DNA of 64,000 nt from Simiduia curdlanivorans (lineage in GTDB: Bacteria > Pseudomonadota > Gammaproteobacteria > Pseudomonadales > Cellvibrionaceae): NCBI RefSeq assembly GCF_030409605.1, contig NZ_JAUFQG010000004.1, positions 1,483,501-1,547,500 of the forward strand, read 5' to 3'. A program made the position numbers and the translations under genes. Numbering within the stretch: position 1 is the first letter of the stretch; every line of letters begins with the position of its first letter. Of this stretch, positions 48,998 to 58,261 are shown in pieces. The notes beneath the pieces are model-generated. The model saw only the letters and a program-made list of their open reading frames with translations, searched no databases and was not told the origin of the DNA.

Positions 48998-50227
48998 ATG
49001 GGCAAGCTTGGTATGCAGAAGATCCCCAAGCAGATGTTGCAGAAAGGGATGTTTATCGAGGAGTTTTGCGGCTCGTGGATGGAGCATCCCTTCTGGCGCA
49101 GCCGCTTCGTGCTTGCTTCGGATGACGATCTCGCGCGCATCTTGCAGAGCTCGATTACCGAGCTGTGGATCGATCCTACAAAGGGCTTGGGTCTATCCGA
49201 CGCTGAAGCGCGCGCCCTGCCGGCGGTCGAAGAGCCAAACTTGGAGCAATTGGCGGCATCTGAGGCTAAGGCCAAGCCGCAGCGGGTTTCAATGGGCGAG
49301 GAGTTGGCTCGAGCTCGTAAAATTTGTGATAGGGCGCGCTCTGCCGTTGAGCAGATGTTTTCCGAGGCGCGTATGGGTAAGGCGGTGGACGCCGAGCACT
49401 GCAAGGCGATGGTGGAGGAGATATCCACCTCCGTTAGCCGCAACCCCGGGGCTTTAATCAGTTTGGCGCGCTTGAAGACCGCCGATGAGTACACCTATAT
49501 GCACTCGGTTGCCGTGTGTGCACTTATGATTGCGCTGGCGCGAGAGCTTGCCTTGCCCGAGGATCAAGTGAAGGAGGCTGGCCTGGCGGGGCTGCTGCAC
49601 GACATGGGCAAGGCGCTGATTCCCATGTCGATCCTCAACAAGGCTGGTAAGCTGACCGACGCAGAGTTTGATATCGTCAAACAGCACCCGAAGAAGGGCT
49701 ATGAGTTGCTGGTGGAGGCGGGCAATGCGAGCCAAGAGGTGATGGATGCCTGTTTGCATCACCATGAAAAAACCGATGGCAGTGGCTACCCGCACAAGCT
49801 GCTCGACGCGGACATCAGTTTGATTGCCAAGATGACGGCAGTGTGCGATGTCTATGACGCCATCACCTCTAATCGGCCGTACAAGAAAGGCTGGGACCCG
49901 GCTGAATCGATAAAAAAGATGGCCGAGTGGAGTAAGGGGCACTTCGATGAGGCGGTTTTTCAGGGGTTTGTTAAAAGCTTAGGTATTTACCCGGTTGGCT
50001 CTTTGGTTCGCCTGCAGTCTAATCGCCTAGGTATTGTTGTGGAGCAAAGTCCTGGTGCTCTGTTGAAGCCCAAGGTGAAGGTATTCTTTAGTGTGGCAAA
50101 CAACACTCGTATCGCCCCGGTCCTGCTCGATTTAGCCTCCAGCAAGGTTGATGAGAAGATCGTTAGCCGCGAGCCCACCGATAAGTGGGCTTTCAAAGAC
50201 CTCGACGAGCTCTGGCAGGTTGAGTAG
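48998..50227 (+). CDS. HD-GYP domain cyclic-di-GMP phosphodiesterase
   Basis: 409 residues from ATG 48998 (two TTG codons precede it in frame). An N-terminal DUF3391-type region (about 1-130) includes KIPKQMLQKGMFIEEF. The HD-GYP domain (about 160-345) has LLHDMGKALIP (metal-binding HD) and HHHEKTDGSGYP, the full HHExxDGxGYP signature, with YKK nearby. An intact motif predicts hydrolysis of cyclic di-GMP, the messenger controlling biofilm matrix and motility, which may link it to the polysaccharide genes here. It is a soluble protein and stands alone between rpsT and murJ. Confidence 0.9.
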   Translation: MGKLGMQKIPKQMLQKGMFIEEFCGSWMEHPFWRSRFVLASDDDLARILQSSITELWIDPTKGLGLSDAEARALPAVEEPNLEQLAASEAKAKPQRVSMGEELARARKICDRARSAVEQMFSEARMGKAVDAEHCKAMVEEISTSVSRNPGALISLARLKTADEYTYMHSVAVCALMIALARELALPEDQVKEAGLAGLLHDMGKALIPMSILNKAGKLTDAEFDIVKQHPKKGYELLVEAGNASQEVMDACLHHHEKTDGSGYPHKLLDADISLIAKMTAVCDVYDAITSNRPYKKGWDPAESIKKMAEWSKGHFDEAVFQGFVKSLGIYPVGSLVRLQSNRLGIVVEQSPGALLKPKVKVFFSVANNTRIAPVLLDLASSKVDEKIVSREPTDKWAFKDLDELWQVE

Positions 50228-50251
50228 CGGTCGCAACCTGAGCATTTCCCC

Positions 50252-50275
50252 GTTAGTGGGCGCTTGCTAACTTTT
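50252..50275 (+). terminator. Weak hairpin after the HD-GYP gene
   Basis: GTTAG (50252-50256) pairs with CTAAC (50267-50271), followed by TTTT. The stem is short, so function is uncertain. Confidence 0.35.
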
Positions 50276-50479
50276 CCCGATTTTGGTTTGCTGGGTTGAG
50301 CTTATTGCTTTAGTTGTCAGTTTGTATCGGCAAGGTGCACTAGGGCTAAAATCATTAGGCGCCGATTGCCTGTCTTCCCTTATCCGATGCCGACCGCCTC
50401 TGCGTTTTCCAAGCTGGTGTGTTGCCGCCGCGAATAAACCGGTAAACTCGCTGGCTTTATTTAGCGTAGAAATCTTTCC

Positions 50480-52069
50480 GTGAGCGATGCCCCCACACCA
50501 CCCGCAGGACCCAAGGCCCAGCACGGCTTGCTGAGAGCGAGTGGTGTCGTGTCGCTAATGACCTTTATGTCGCGCATTTTAGGCTTGGTGCGCGATATCG
50601 TTTTTGCCCGCTTTATCGGCTCGGAAGCTGGCGCCGACGCCTTTTTCGTCGCTTTTAAAATCCCTAATTTCCTGCGTCGCTTGTTTGCCGAGGGCGCCTT
50701 CGCCCAGGCCTTTGTGCCGGTGTTATCTGAGTATCGGTCGAATGGCAGCCACGCCGCAGTAAAGGAGTTGATTAACGCAGTTGCCGGTTGCCTTGGCTCG
50801 GCCCTGTTTGTGTTGACGGTATTTGCCTGTGTTGCGTCACCGCTGGTGGCTTGGCTGTTTGCGCCAGGCTTCGCCGGCGATGCGCTGAAGTTTGCCCTGG
50901 TGAGCGATATGATTCGTATCACCTTCCCCTACCTGATGTTGATATCCCTCACCGGTTTTGCCGGCGCGATTTTAAATAGCTATGACCGGTTTGCCATTCC
51001 CGCGATAACGCCGGTGTTTTTAAACATCACCTTAATCTTCGCCGCGCTGGTGGCTTCCAACTGGTTTGCCGTGCCGGTGATGGCCTTGGCCTGGGGCGTG
51101 TTTGCGGCCGGCTGTATCCAGTTGGTGTTCCAGCTGCCGTTTCTTGTGCGCATGCATCTGCTGCCGGTGCCGAGCCTTGATTTTCAACACCCTGGCGTAA
51201 AGCGAGTGCTCACTTTAATGGTGCCGGCGCTGTTTGGCGTGTCGGTCAGTCAAATTAACTTGTTGCTCGATACGGTGCTGGCGTCCTTTTTACCCACCGG
51301 GTCTGTGTCTTGGCTTTACTACTCCGACCGTTTGGCCGAATTGCCGCTGGGCGTGTTTGGCGTCGCTATTGCTACGGTTATTTTGCCGAGCTTGTCGCGC
51401 CAGCACGCAGGTGTGAATAGCGAGAAGTTTTCCGCCACCTTGAATTGGTCGCTGCGCATGGTGCTCTTGATTGCGCTGCCGTCAACGCTCGCGCTGCTGC
51501 TGTTGGCGAGCCCCATTTTGACCACCCTGTTCATGTACGGCAAAACCACCGCGCAGGACATCGCCATGTCCACGGCCAGCCTGCAAGCTTATGCGGTGGG
51601 CTTGACCGCGTTTATGTTGATCAAGGTGTTGGCGCCGGGGTTTTACGCGCGCCAAGATATGAAAACCCCCGTGCGCATCGGCATTATCGCAATGGTGGCC
51701 AACATGGTGTTGAATTTGGCGTTTGTGCTGCCACTTTATTATTACTGTAATTTGGGCCATGTGGGCCTAGCTTTAGCCACCTCTGTATCGGCACTGTTGA
51801 ATGCGTGGCTGTTATTTAAAGGTCTGCGTGCTAAGCAAGTGCTTACACTCGATAGCGAGTGGCTGCGGCACGGGGGGCGGATGCTGCTGGCGAATATCGC
51901 TATGGCGGCAGTTTTATTGGCAGGTTTGACTATGGCGCCATCTTGGCATGAGTTGAGCTGGTTGATGCGGGCGATGAATTTAGCCTTGTTGTGCTGCGCA
52001 GGACTCTTTGCCTATATCGCGGTGCTGACGCTTACCGGCTTGAGATTGAGACATTTACGGAATCACTGA
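50480..52069 (+). CDS. murJ: Lipid II flippase MurJ
   Basis: 529 residues starting GTG 50480, with about fourteen membrane spans across the whole length. MSRILGLVRDIVFARFIGS near the start and NFLRRLFAEGAFAQAFVPV (about 60-80) are the conserved MurJ blocks containing cavity arginines and glutamate. MurJ flips lipid-linked peptidoglycan precursor to the periplasm and is essential in most bacteria. The ribosome binding site is poor. The order rpsT - murJ - ribF - ileS - lspA is conserved in gammaproteobacteria, but here two DUF genes and an FKBP gene sit between murJ and ribF. Confidence 0.95.
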   Translation: MSDAPTPPAGPKAQHGLLRASGVVSLMTFMSRILGLVRDIVFARFIGSEAGADAFFVAFKIPNFLRRLFAEGAFAQAFVPVLSEYRSNGSHAAVKELINAVAGCLGSALFVLTVFACVASPLVAWLFAPGFAGDALKFALVSDMIRITFPYLMLISLTGFAGAILNSYDRFAIPAITPVFLNITLIFAALVASNWFAVPVMALAWGVFAAGCIQLVFQLPFLVRMHLLPVPSLDFQHPGVKRVLTLMVPALFGVSVSQINLLLDTVLASFLPTGSVSWLYYSDRLAELPLGVFGVAIATVILPSLSRQHAGVNSEKFSATLNWSLRMVLLIALPSTLALLLLASPILTTLFMYGKTTAQDIAMSTASLQAYAVGLTAFMLIKVLAPGFYARQDMKTPVRIGIIAMVANMVLNLAFVLPLYYYCNLGHVGLALATSVSALLNAWLLFKGLRAKQVLTLDSEWLRHGGRMLLANIAMAAVLLAGLTMAPSWHELSWLMRAMNLALLCCAGLFAYIAVLTLTGLRLRHLRNH

Positions 52070-52079
52070 GGATAAGAGC

Positions 52080-52382
52080 ATGGCTCAGCAAGATGACGCC
52101 TTTTGGGCGCTGGTGGAAAAGTTTATTGAGCAGGCCAATGATGCGCCCGAGACGCTGGGTTTAACTGAGGTGGGCGGCGCCTTGCTGTGTGCAGCGGCGC
52201 GGTTTAATGCCTATGCCTTGGCGGCTAGCTCGATAGATCGCAAGTCCTTCAAGGAGGACTTTGATCAATCTTTGAGTGATTACAGTCAACAATTTAAGGC
52301 GCTGCTGGCCGAAGATTTAGCTGACTACGGTGAAAACTATAAAGTGCTGATCGGCAATAAAGACGAAGAAACTGATGCTTGA
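52080..52382 (+). CDS. DUF3144 family protein
   Basis: A 100-residue acidic, helical cytoplasmic protein. The pattern DDAFWALVEKFIEQAND near the start and AARFNAYALAASS in the middle matches DUF3144, a family of unknown function widespread in Pseudomonas-like bacteria. It starts 10 bp after the murJ stop with GAGGATAAGAG upstream and overlaps the next gene by 8 bp, so it belongs to the murJ operon. Confidence 0.8.
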   Translation: MAQQDDAFWALVEKFIEQANDAPETLGLTEVGGALLCAAARFNAYALAASSIDRKSFKEDFDQSLSDYSQQFKALLAEDLADYGENYKVLIGNKDEETDA

Positions 52383-52692
52383 GATAACTGACCTTATTTT
52401 TATCTTCGGCATCTTTTGGTTCGGTTGGTATAGCTTGCAAGTGGCACGGCTGAAGGAGCTATCGGTCAAGGCGGTACATCGCCGCTGCGAGGAGCAGGGT
52501 GTTCAGCTGCTCGATAGCACCGTTGTGCTGCACAAGTTGAGCGTAGCGCGCGACCCCAACGGCTGGGTTCGTATTCGACGTATCTACAGTTTCGAATTTA
52601 CCGCTACCGGTGAAGATCGGAATAATGGCTTGGTCAGTGTGTTGGGCAATCGGCTCGAGGCAATAGAGCTGGCGCCCCATAGAATCCACTAG
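52375..52692 (+). CDS. DUF3301 family membrane-anchored protein
   Basis: 105 residues: one N-terminal membrane span (about 5-20, LIFIFGIFWFGWY) then a basic soluble domain with the conserved CEEQGVQLLDSTV and RRIYSFEFTATGEDR blocks of DUF3301. Function is unknown. It overlaps the DUF3144 gene by 8 bp. A short tandem repeat and a hairpin follow. Confidence 0.8.
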   Translation: MLEITDLIFIFGIFWFGWYSLQVARLKELSVKAVHRRCEEQGVQLLDSTVVLHKLSVARDPNGWVRIRRIYSFEFTATGEDRNNGLVSVLGNRLEAIELAPHRIH

Positions 52693-52716
52693 GCTCGTGC
52701 CACTGACGTCGCGCCA

Positions 52717-52772
52717 GACCGCATCTGGCCGACCGCATCTGGCCGACCGCATCTGGCCGATCGCATCTGGCC
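52717..52772. repeat. 14-bp tandem repeat, four copies
   Basis: GACCGCATCTGGCC at 52717-52730, repeated at 52731-52744, 52745-52758 and 52759-52772 (the last with one change), with a decayed fifth unit after it. It is non-coding, between the DUF3301 and FKBP genes. Confidence 0.85.
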
Positions 52773-52796
52773 GGTGACATCTGATAGACTGTCACC
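52773..52796 (+). terminator. Hairpin ahead of the FKBP gene
   Basis: GGTGACA (52773-52779) and TGTCACC (52790-52796) are perfect reverse complements and are followed by CTTTT. It could end the murJ-DUF transcript or be an operator for the FKBP gene 21 bp further on. Confidence 0.5.
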
Positions 52797-52817
52797 CTTT
52801 TGGATAATGGGTTTGTA

Positions 52818-53444
52818 ATGTCTGAGTCAAATAAGTTCGATAGTGTTGAATTGCAGGTGAGCTACGGGATTGGCCGCCAGATGGGAGAGCAGTTGATGTC
52901 CAATCCGTTTGAGGGTTTATCGGCAGATGCCGTGGTTGAGGGCTTGGCAGATTTATTAGCCGGCAAACATAGCCAAGTTAACGAGCAGAACTTGCAGCAG
53001 GCATTCCAAGTTATTAGCGAGCGCATGCGTGCCAAGCAGGCCGAGCAAGCCAAGGCGGCCTCCGGTGCCGGCGAGGCTTATTTGGCTGAGAATGCCAAGC
53101 GCGACGGCGTGATCACCCTAGATTCTGGTTTACAGTACGAAGTGATTAACGAAGGCACAGGCGCCAAGCCATCGGCCAGTGCCACTGTGCGCACCCATTA
53201 CCATGGCACTTTGATCGACGGCACTGTGTTCGACAGCTCCTATGATCGTGGTCAACCTGCAGAGTTTCCCGTCAACGGCGTGATTGCCGGCTGGACCGAA
53301 GCGCTGCAATTGATGCCCGTAGGCTCTAAGTGGAAACTGCACATCCCCTACCAGCTGGCCTATGGCGAGCGCGGTGCCGGTGGTGCCATTGCACCTTTTT
53401 CAGCACTGGTATTCGATGTAGAGCTGATCGATATTATCGGTTAA
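52818..53444 (+). CDS. fklB: FKBP-type peptidyl-prolyl isomerase (FklB/Mip-like)
   Basis: 208 residues from ATG 52818; a TTG six codons earlier is in frame but lacks support. The N-terminal helical dimerisation region (about 1-95) includes VSYGIGRQMGEQL and a long charged helix. The C-terminal FKBP domain (about 105-208) has GTVFDSSYDRGQPAEFPV, WTEALQLMPVGSKW and PYQLAYGERGAGG. There is no signal peptide, so it is the cytoplasmic FklB form rather than periplasmic FkpA. It assists prolyl isomerisation in protein folding. Confidence 0.9.
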   Translation: MSESNKFDSVELQVSYGIGRQMGEQLMSNPFEGLSADAVVEGLADLLAGKHSQVNEQNLQQAFQVISERMRAKQAEQAKAASGAGEAYLAENAKRDGVITLDSGLQYEVINEGTGAKPSASATVRTHYHGTLIDGTVFDSSYDRGQPAEFPVNGVIAGWTEALQLMPVGSKWKLHIPYQLAYGERGAGGAIAPFSALVFDVELIDIIG

Positions 53445-53523
53445 TCGGCGTCCTGCTGGGGCGGCAGGTGCTCGGGGCTTTAGCCTGAGTTATACTGCTG
53501 CCTCGTTAAATCTGGGTTCACAC

Positions 53524-54468
53524 GTGTCTCGTCAAGCCTTCATTCATGGTCTGCATAATCTGCGCGATAGCCATCGCGGCAGCGTGTTAACTATTGGCTC
53601 CTTCGATGGCGTGCACTTGGGGCACCAGGCGATGCTCAAACAGTTGCGCGCCAAGGCCAAGGCCTTGGAGGTGCAAGCCACGGCGATGACCTTTGAGCCC
53701 CAGCCGCACGAGTATTTTTCTGGCGAGCGCGCACCGGCACGGTTGATGCGCTTGCGCGATAAAGTGACGGCCTTATTTGACCAAGGCGTCGATCAGGTAT
53801 TTTGCCTGCCGTTCAATGCCCAGTTGCGCCACTTAACCGCAGCACAATTTGTCCAGCAGGTATTGGTAGACGGGTTGGCGGTTAAATACTTGGTGGTGGG
53901 CGATGATTTTCGCTTTGGCTGCGACAGGGCTGGAGACTTTAATTTTTTGCTGGCCGCCGGCGCGCAACAGGGTTTTGGTGTGTGCAATACCAAAACCTTT
54001 AACTTAGGCGATGTGCGGGTCAGTAGTACGCGTATTCGCGAGGTGTTAGAGCAGGCTGATTTTGCCCAAGCAGAGCAGTTACTCGGCCGCCCCTACAGCA
54101 TGGCTGGCAAAGTTGTGCGTGGCCAGCAGCTGGGGCGCACCATTGGTGTACCTACCGCGAATGTGCACTTGCACCGCTATCGCTCGCCACTCAATGGCGT
54201 GTTTACCGTTCGCGTTGTGATTGATGGTGCTTGTTATCAAGGTGTTGCTAACGTCGGGGTTAGGCCAACGGTGTTGGACGACGCCAAGCCGATTTTAGAA
54301 GTTCACTTGTTTGATTTTTCCGAGGACATCTACGGCAAAAGCATTCAGGTGATTTTTTGCAGCAAGCTGCGCGAGGAGCAAAAGTTTGCTTCGCTGGACG
54401 CGCTCGCCGCACAGCTTCAAGCAGATATCGAAGCAGGCAAGGCGTATTTTAGAAATACAGTAAATTAA
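53524..54468 (+). CDS. ribF: Bifunctional riboflavin kinase / FAD synthetase
   Basis: 314 residues from GTG 53524. The N-terminal FAD synthetase domain (about 15-180) has GSFDGVHLGHQAML, the HxGH nucleotidyl-transferase signature, and SSTRIREVL. The C-terminal riboflavin kinase domain (about 185-310) has GRTIGVPTANV with the PTAN motif and VRPTV. It converts riboflavin to FMN and FAD in the cytoplasm. It is followed after 42 bp by ileS in the order conserved across gammaproteobacteria. FMN would also serve the luciferase-like domain of the NRPS. Confidence 0.95.
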   Translation: MSRQAFIHGLHNLRDSHRGSVLTIGSFDGVHLGHQAMLKQLRAKAKALEVQATAMTFEPQPHEYFSGERAPARLMRLRDKVTALFDQGVDQVFCLPFNAQLRHLTAAQFVQQVLVDGLAVKYLVVGDDFRFGCDRAGDFNFLLAAGAQQGFGVCNTKTFNLGDVRVSSTRIREVLEQADFAQAEQLLGRPYSMAGKVVRGQQLGRTIGVPTANVHLHRYRSPLNGVFTVRVVIDGACYQGVANVGVRPTVLDDAKPILEVHLFDFSEDIYGKSIQVIFCSKLREEQKFASLDALAAQLQADIEAGKAYFRNTVN

Positions 54469-54510
54469 CTATTTTTTGACAATCCATTAGAAATTATTGG
54501 CTTACAAACC

Positions 54511-57315
54511 ATGACCGATTACAAGCCCACGCTAAATTTACCGCAAACTGATTTCGCGATGAAGGCAAACCTTGCCAACCGCGAACCGCAAACACTGAAG
54601 AAGTGGCAGGACGGTAAACTTTACGACAGCATTCGTCAGGCACGCGCTGGTGCGGAAAAATTTATTCTGCACGATGGCCCGCCCTACGCCAATGGCGATA
54701 TTCATATCGGGCACTCGGTCAATAAAATTCTTAAAGACATTATCGTCAAGTCGAAAACACTGTCTGGTTTTGACGCGCCCTACGTGCCCGGTTGGGACTG
54801 CCACGGCTTGCCCATTGAACACAATGTGGAAAAGAAAATTGGCAAGGCTGGCGTTAAGGTGGATGTCAAAACTTTTCGGCAAAAATGCCGCGAGTACGCT
54901 GCTAAGCAAGTGGAAGGGCAGAAGGCCGATTTTATTCGCTTGGGTGTGTTTGGCGATTGGGATAATCCCTACTTGACCATGGATTTCAAATTCGAGGCCG
55001 ACATCATTCGCGCCCTGGGTCGCATTGCTGAAAATGGCCACTTGATGCGCGGTTTTAAGCCGGTGTATTGGAGTGTGGTGGGTGGCTCTGCGCTAGCAGA
55101 AGCAGAAGTCGAGTATCAGGATAAAACCTCTAACTCGATTTATGTCCGCTACCCGGTGGCCGACTTGGCTGATTTGGCTAAGCGCGTTGGTACATTGCCC
55201 GGTAGCGGCAAGTTATCGGTGGTTATCTGGACCACCACGCCTTGGACCTTGCCATCGAGTCAGGCGGTGAGCGTCAACGCTGCGCTAGATTATGTGCTGG
55301 TGCAGGCGGGCGACGAGCGCATCATTGTTGCCGAGGCTTTGTATGAGGCGGTGATAAAACAAATCGAGTTAGCGCAGGCCGATGTGCTATTGCGTTTTCA
55401 GGGCAGCGCGTTAAATCAGCTGCAGCTATCGCATCCCTTTTATGAGAAAAATTTACCGGTCATTTTGGGCGATCACGTAACCACGGATGCCGGTACCGGC
55501 TGTGTGCACACAGCACCCGATCACGGTATGGATGACTTCGTGGTCGGCAAGGCCAATGGTATAGGAACGCTAAACTATATCGACGACGCAGGTAATTACC
55601 GGCCCCAAGTTGAGTATTTTGCCGGCGACCATGTGTATAAAGTTGACGATAAAGTCATCGATTTGCTGAAGCAGCGCGAAGCGCTCTGGGCGCACAGTAA
55701 AATTACCCACTCTTACCCGCATTGCTGGCGCACTAAAACGCCGTTGATCTTCCGTGCAACGCCGCAGTGGTTTGTGAGCATGCAGCAAAATGGTTTACTA
55801 AAAAATGTTCGCGCTGCCGTGGACGGTGTTCAGTGGTTCCCCGATTGGGGGCGCGCGCGCATTGATTCCATGTTGGATTCTTCGCCCGACTGGTGTGTTT
55901 CGCGCCAGCGTACCTGGGGTGTGCCTATTGCATTGTTCGTGCATAAGGACACCCAGGAGCTGCACCCAGACACCGTAAATTTGATCGAGCAAGTGGCCAA
56001 GAGAGTTGAGCAGTCCGGTATGGATGCTTGGTTTGATCTTGAGCCGAAAGAGTTGCTTGGCGCCGATGCGGAAAATTACACCAAGGTGTTAGATACCCTC
56101 GATGTATGGTTCGACTCGGGCGTGACGCATCACGCGGTACTAAACCGTCGCGACGATTTACAGTATCCAGCAGACCTCTATTTAGAGGGTTCGGATCAGC
56201 ATCGCGGTTGGTTTCAGTCGTCGATCAAAACGGCTGTGGCCATTAATGGCACTGCACCTTATAAAGCTGTTTTGACCCATGGTTTTACCGTGGACGAAAA
56301 CGGCCGCAAGATGTCCAAATCTATCGGCAACGTTATTCCACCGCAAAAAGTGATGAACGACTTAGGTGCCGACGTGTTACGCCTGTGGGTGTCGGCGACG
56401 GATTTCAGCACAGAAATGAGTGTGAGCGATGAAATATTGCGCCGCACTGCTGATTCCTATCGCCGCATTCGCAATACGGCGCGTTTTATGTTGTCCAACC
56501 TCACTGGTTTTGAGCCAGCTGAGCACGCCGTGGCTATGGATGATTTGTTGGCGCTAGATCGCTGGGCGGTAGAGCGCGCTGCTGAATTGCAGGGCGAGAT
56601 TTTAAAGGCTTACGATAAATACCAGTTTCACCAGATCTATCAAAAGTTACATAACTTTTGTGTGGTGGATATGGGCGGTTTTTACTTGGATATCATTAAG
56701 GATCGCCAGTACACCACGCAAGAGAATAGCTTAGCTCGTCGCTCTGCCCAGACGGCTTTGCATCACATAGTTGAAGCCTTCGCTCGCTGGATAGCACCTA
56801 TTTTAAGTTTCACCGCCGATGAAATGTGGGAATTTATTCCCGGCGAACGCACCGAGTCTGTGTTTGTCGCCAAGTGGTATGACTTCCCCAAGGCCAGTTC
56901 AGCTAGCCTGCTAAGTAAAGCGGAATGGCAACAGGTTGCGGCGGCAAAGAATGCTGTCAATAAGGTGCTTGAAGAGCGACGTGCCGCCGGTGAACTCGGC
57001 GCCTCGCTTTCGGCAGAGGTTTCTCTGTTCGCAGTGGATGAGCTGGCAGCAACCTTAATGAAATTAAAAAATGAGCTTCGCTTTGTTTTGATCGCGTCGC
57101 AAGCTGACTGCCAACCCTTAGCGGCGGCTACTGATGTTGCCCAGGATACCGAGGTGAAAGGCCTTAAGGTAATTGCCATTAAATCGCAGCAACCTAAGTG
57201 TGCGCGCTGTTGGCATTTCCGCGCCGATGTGGGTGCTAATGCCGAGCACCCAGAGTTGTGCGAGCGCTGCGTTGATAATGTGACCGGTTCTGGTGAGGAG
57301 CGCCACTTTGCTTAA
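54511..57315 (+). CDS. ileS: Isoleucyl-tRNA synthetase
   Basis: 934 residues. The class I signatures are HIGH at 65-68 (GDIHIGHSV) and KMSKS in GRKMSKSIGNVI. A CP1 editing domain lies between them with the WTTTPWTLP block. The C-terminal zinc-binding cysteines are CARCWHF and LCERC. It charges tRNA-Ile and edits valine. The length and zinc ribbon fit the bacterial type 1 enzyme. Its last bases contain the ribosome binding site and start of lspA. Confidence 0.97.
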   Translation: MTDYKPTLNLPQTDFAMKANLANREPQTLKKWQDGKLYDSIRQARAGAEKFILHDGPPYANGDIHIGHSVNKILKDIIVKSKTLSGFDAPYVPGWDCHGLPIEHNVEKKIGKAGVKVDVKTFRQKCREYAAKQVEGQKADFIRLGVFGDWDNPYLTMDFKFEADIIRALGRIAENGHLMRGFKPVYWSVVGGSALAEAEVEYQDKTSNSIYVRYPVADLADLAKRVGTLPGSGKLSVVIWTTTPWTLPSSQAVSVNAALDYVLVQAGDERIIVAEALYEAVIKQIELAQADVLLRFQGSALNQLQLSHPFYEKNLPVILGDHVTTDAGTGCVHTAPDHGMDDFVVGKANGIGTLNYIDDAGNYRPQVEYFAGDHVYKVDDKVIDLLKQREALWAHSKITHSYPHCWRTKTPLIFRATPQWFVSMQQNGLLKNVRAAVDGVQWFPDWGRARIDSMLDSSPDWCVSRQRTWGVPIALFVHKDTQELHPDTVNLIEQVAKRVEQSGMDAWFDLEPKELLGADAENYTKVLDTLDVWFDSGVTHHAVLNRRDDLQYPADLYLEGSDQHRGWFQSSIKTAVAINGTAPYKAVLTHGFTVDENGRKMSKSIGNVIPPQKVMNDLGADVLRLWVSATDFSTEMSVSDEILRRTADSYRRIRNTARFMLSNLTGFEPAEHAVAMDDLLALDRWAVERAAELQGEILKAYDKYQFHQIYQKLHNFCVVDMGGFYLDIIKDRQYTTQENSLARRSAQTALHHIVEAFARWIAPILSFTADEMWEFIPGERTESVFVAKWYDFPKASSASLLSKAEWQQVAAAKNAVNKVLEERRAAGELGASLSAEVSLFAVDELAATLMKLKNELRFVLIASQADCQPLAAATDVAQDTEVKGLKVIAIKSQQPKCARCWHFRADVGANAEHPELCERCVDNVTGSGEERHFA

Positions 57316-57811
57316 TTTGAATAAGTCGGGTTTTCTCTGTTTGATATACCTGCTGGCCGCAGTTTTTGTTGGCTTAGATCAAGTGACAAAAGCGATGGCA
57401 ACTGAGCATCTTAGCTACGGTCAGCCGGTGTATGTGACGGCGTTTTTTGATTGGACCTTGTTGCACAACCCTGGCGCGGCTTTTAGTTTTCTGAGCGACC
57501 AAGGTGGTTGGCAGCGTTGGTTTTTCACCGCCATCGCCGCCGTCGTGAGTGTGGTGCTTGTGGTGTGGATTGCCAAACTAGGGGTCGCCAATCGCTGGGA
57601 GTCGACAGCCTTGAGTTTGGTGCTGAGTGGCGCAATAGGTAATTTAATTGATCGCGTTCAGTTTGGTTATGTGGTGGATTTTATTTCGCTGCATTACGAG
57701 GATCATTATTGGCCGGCGTTCAATATTGCCGATAGCGCCATTTGCGTCGGCGTGGTCATGTTACTGCTCGATATGTTGCGCCCTAAGCCTGAAGCTAAAA
57801 CTGCTGAGTAA
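57308..57811 (+). CDS. lspA: Lipoprotein signal peptidase (signal peptidase II)
   Basis: 167 residues with TTG 57308 as start: GAGGAG ends seven bases upstream, whereas the GTG at 57293 lacks such a site. The start overlaps the ileS end by 8 bp. It has four membrane spans, and the catalytic aspartates of this aspartic peptidase lie in YVVDFI and FNIADS, with NPGAAFSFL and GAIGNLIDR as the other conserved blocks. It cleaves prolipoproteins before the modified cysteine. Confidence 0.95.
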   Translation: MLNLNKSGFLCLIYLLAAVFVGLDQVTKAMATEHLSYGQPVYVTAFFDWTLLHNPGAAFSFLSDQGGWQRWFFTAIAAVVSVVLVVWIAKLGVANRWESTALSLVLSGAIGNLIDRVQFGYVVDFISLHYEDHYWPAFNIADSAICVGVVMLLLDMLRPKPEAKTAE

Positions 57812-57817
57812 ATTGCT

Positions 57818-58261
57818 ATGTCCGATAGAGTTGTTGCCGAGGGCAGCCAATTAACGATTCATTTTTCCCTCGCGCTACGCGATGGTAGTGTGATCGATTC
57901 AAACTTTGACGCTAAACCGGCAACATTTGCCTTGGGTGATGGCAATATGCTGCAGGGGTTTGAGCGCTGCTTGCTTGGTATGCGCGAAGGTCAACGCGAA
58001 TCCTTTGTGATTCTTCCCGAGCATGGTTTTGGTCAGACTAATCCCAATAATGTGCAGGTTATGCCGCGCACGGCTTTCGCTGCCGATATGGAATTAGCCG
58101 AGGGTTTAGTGGTGTCTTTTGCCGATGCGCAAAAAGCTGAATTGCCTGGTGTTATAACAGCGTTTACGGCTGAGCAGGTTACGGTGGATTTTAATCACCC
58201 ATTGGCCGGCCAAGATATTATTTTCGATGTGCAGATTGTCAGTATTGGAGAGGAAAGCTGA
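57818..58261 (+). CDS. fkpB: FKBP-type peptidyl-prolyl isomerase (SlpA/FkpB)
   Basis: 147 residues. The FKBP fold is interrupted by an insert-in-flap domain as in SlyD/SlpA: LTIHFSLALRDGSVIDSNF, then GNMLQGFERCLLGMREGQ, and PEHGFG before the insert, then VDFNHPLAGQDIIFDVQIV. NHPLAG is the family hallmark. No metal-binding His-rich tail is present, which separates it from SlyD. It ends with TGATG overlap onto ispH. Confidence 0.93.
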   Translation: MSDRVVAEGSQLTIHFSLALRDGSVIDSNFDAKPATFALGDGNMLQGFERCLLGMREGQRESFVILPEHGFGQTNPNNVQVMPRTAFAADMELAEGLVVSFADAQKAELPGVITAFTAEQVTVDFNHPLAGQDIIFDVQIVSIGEES

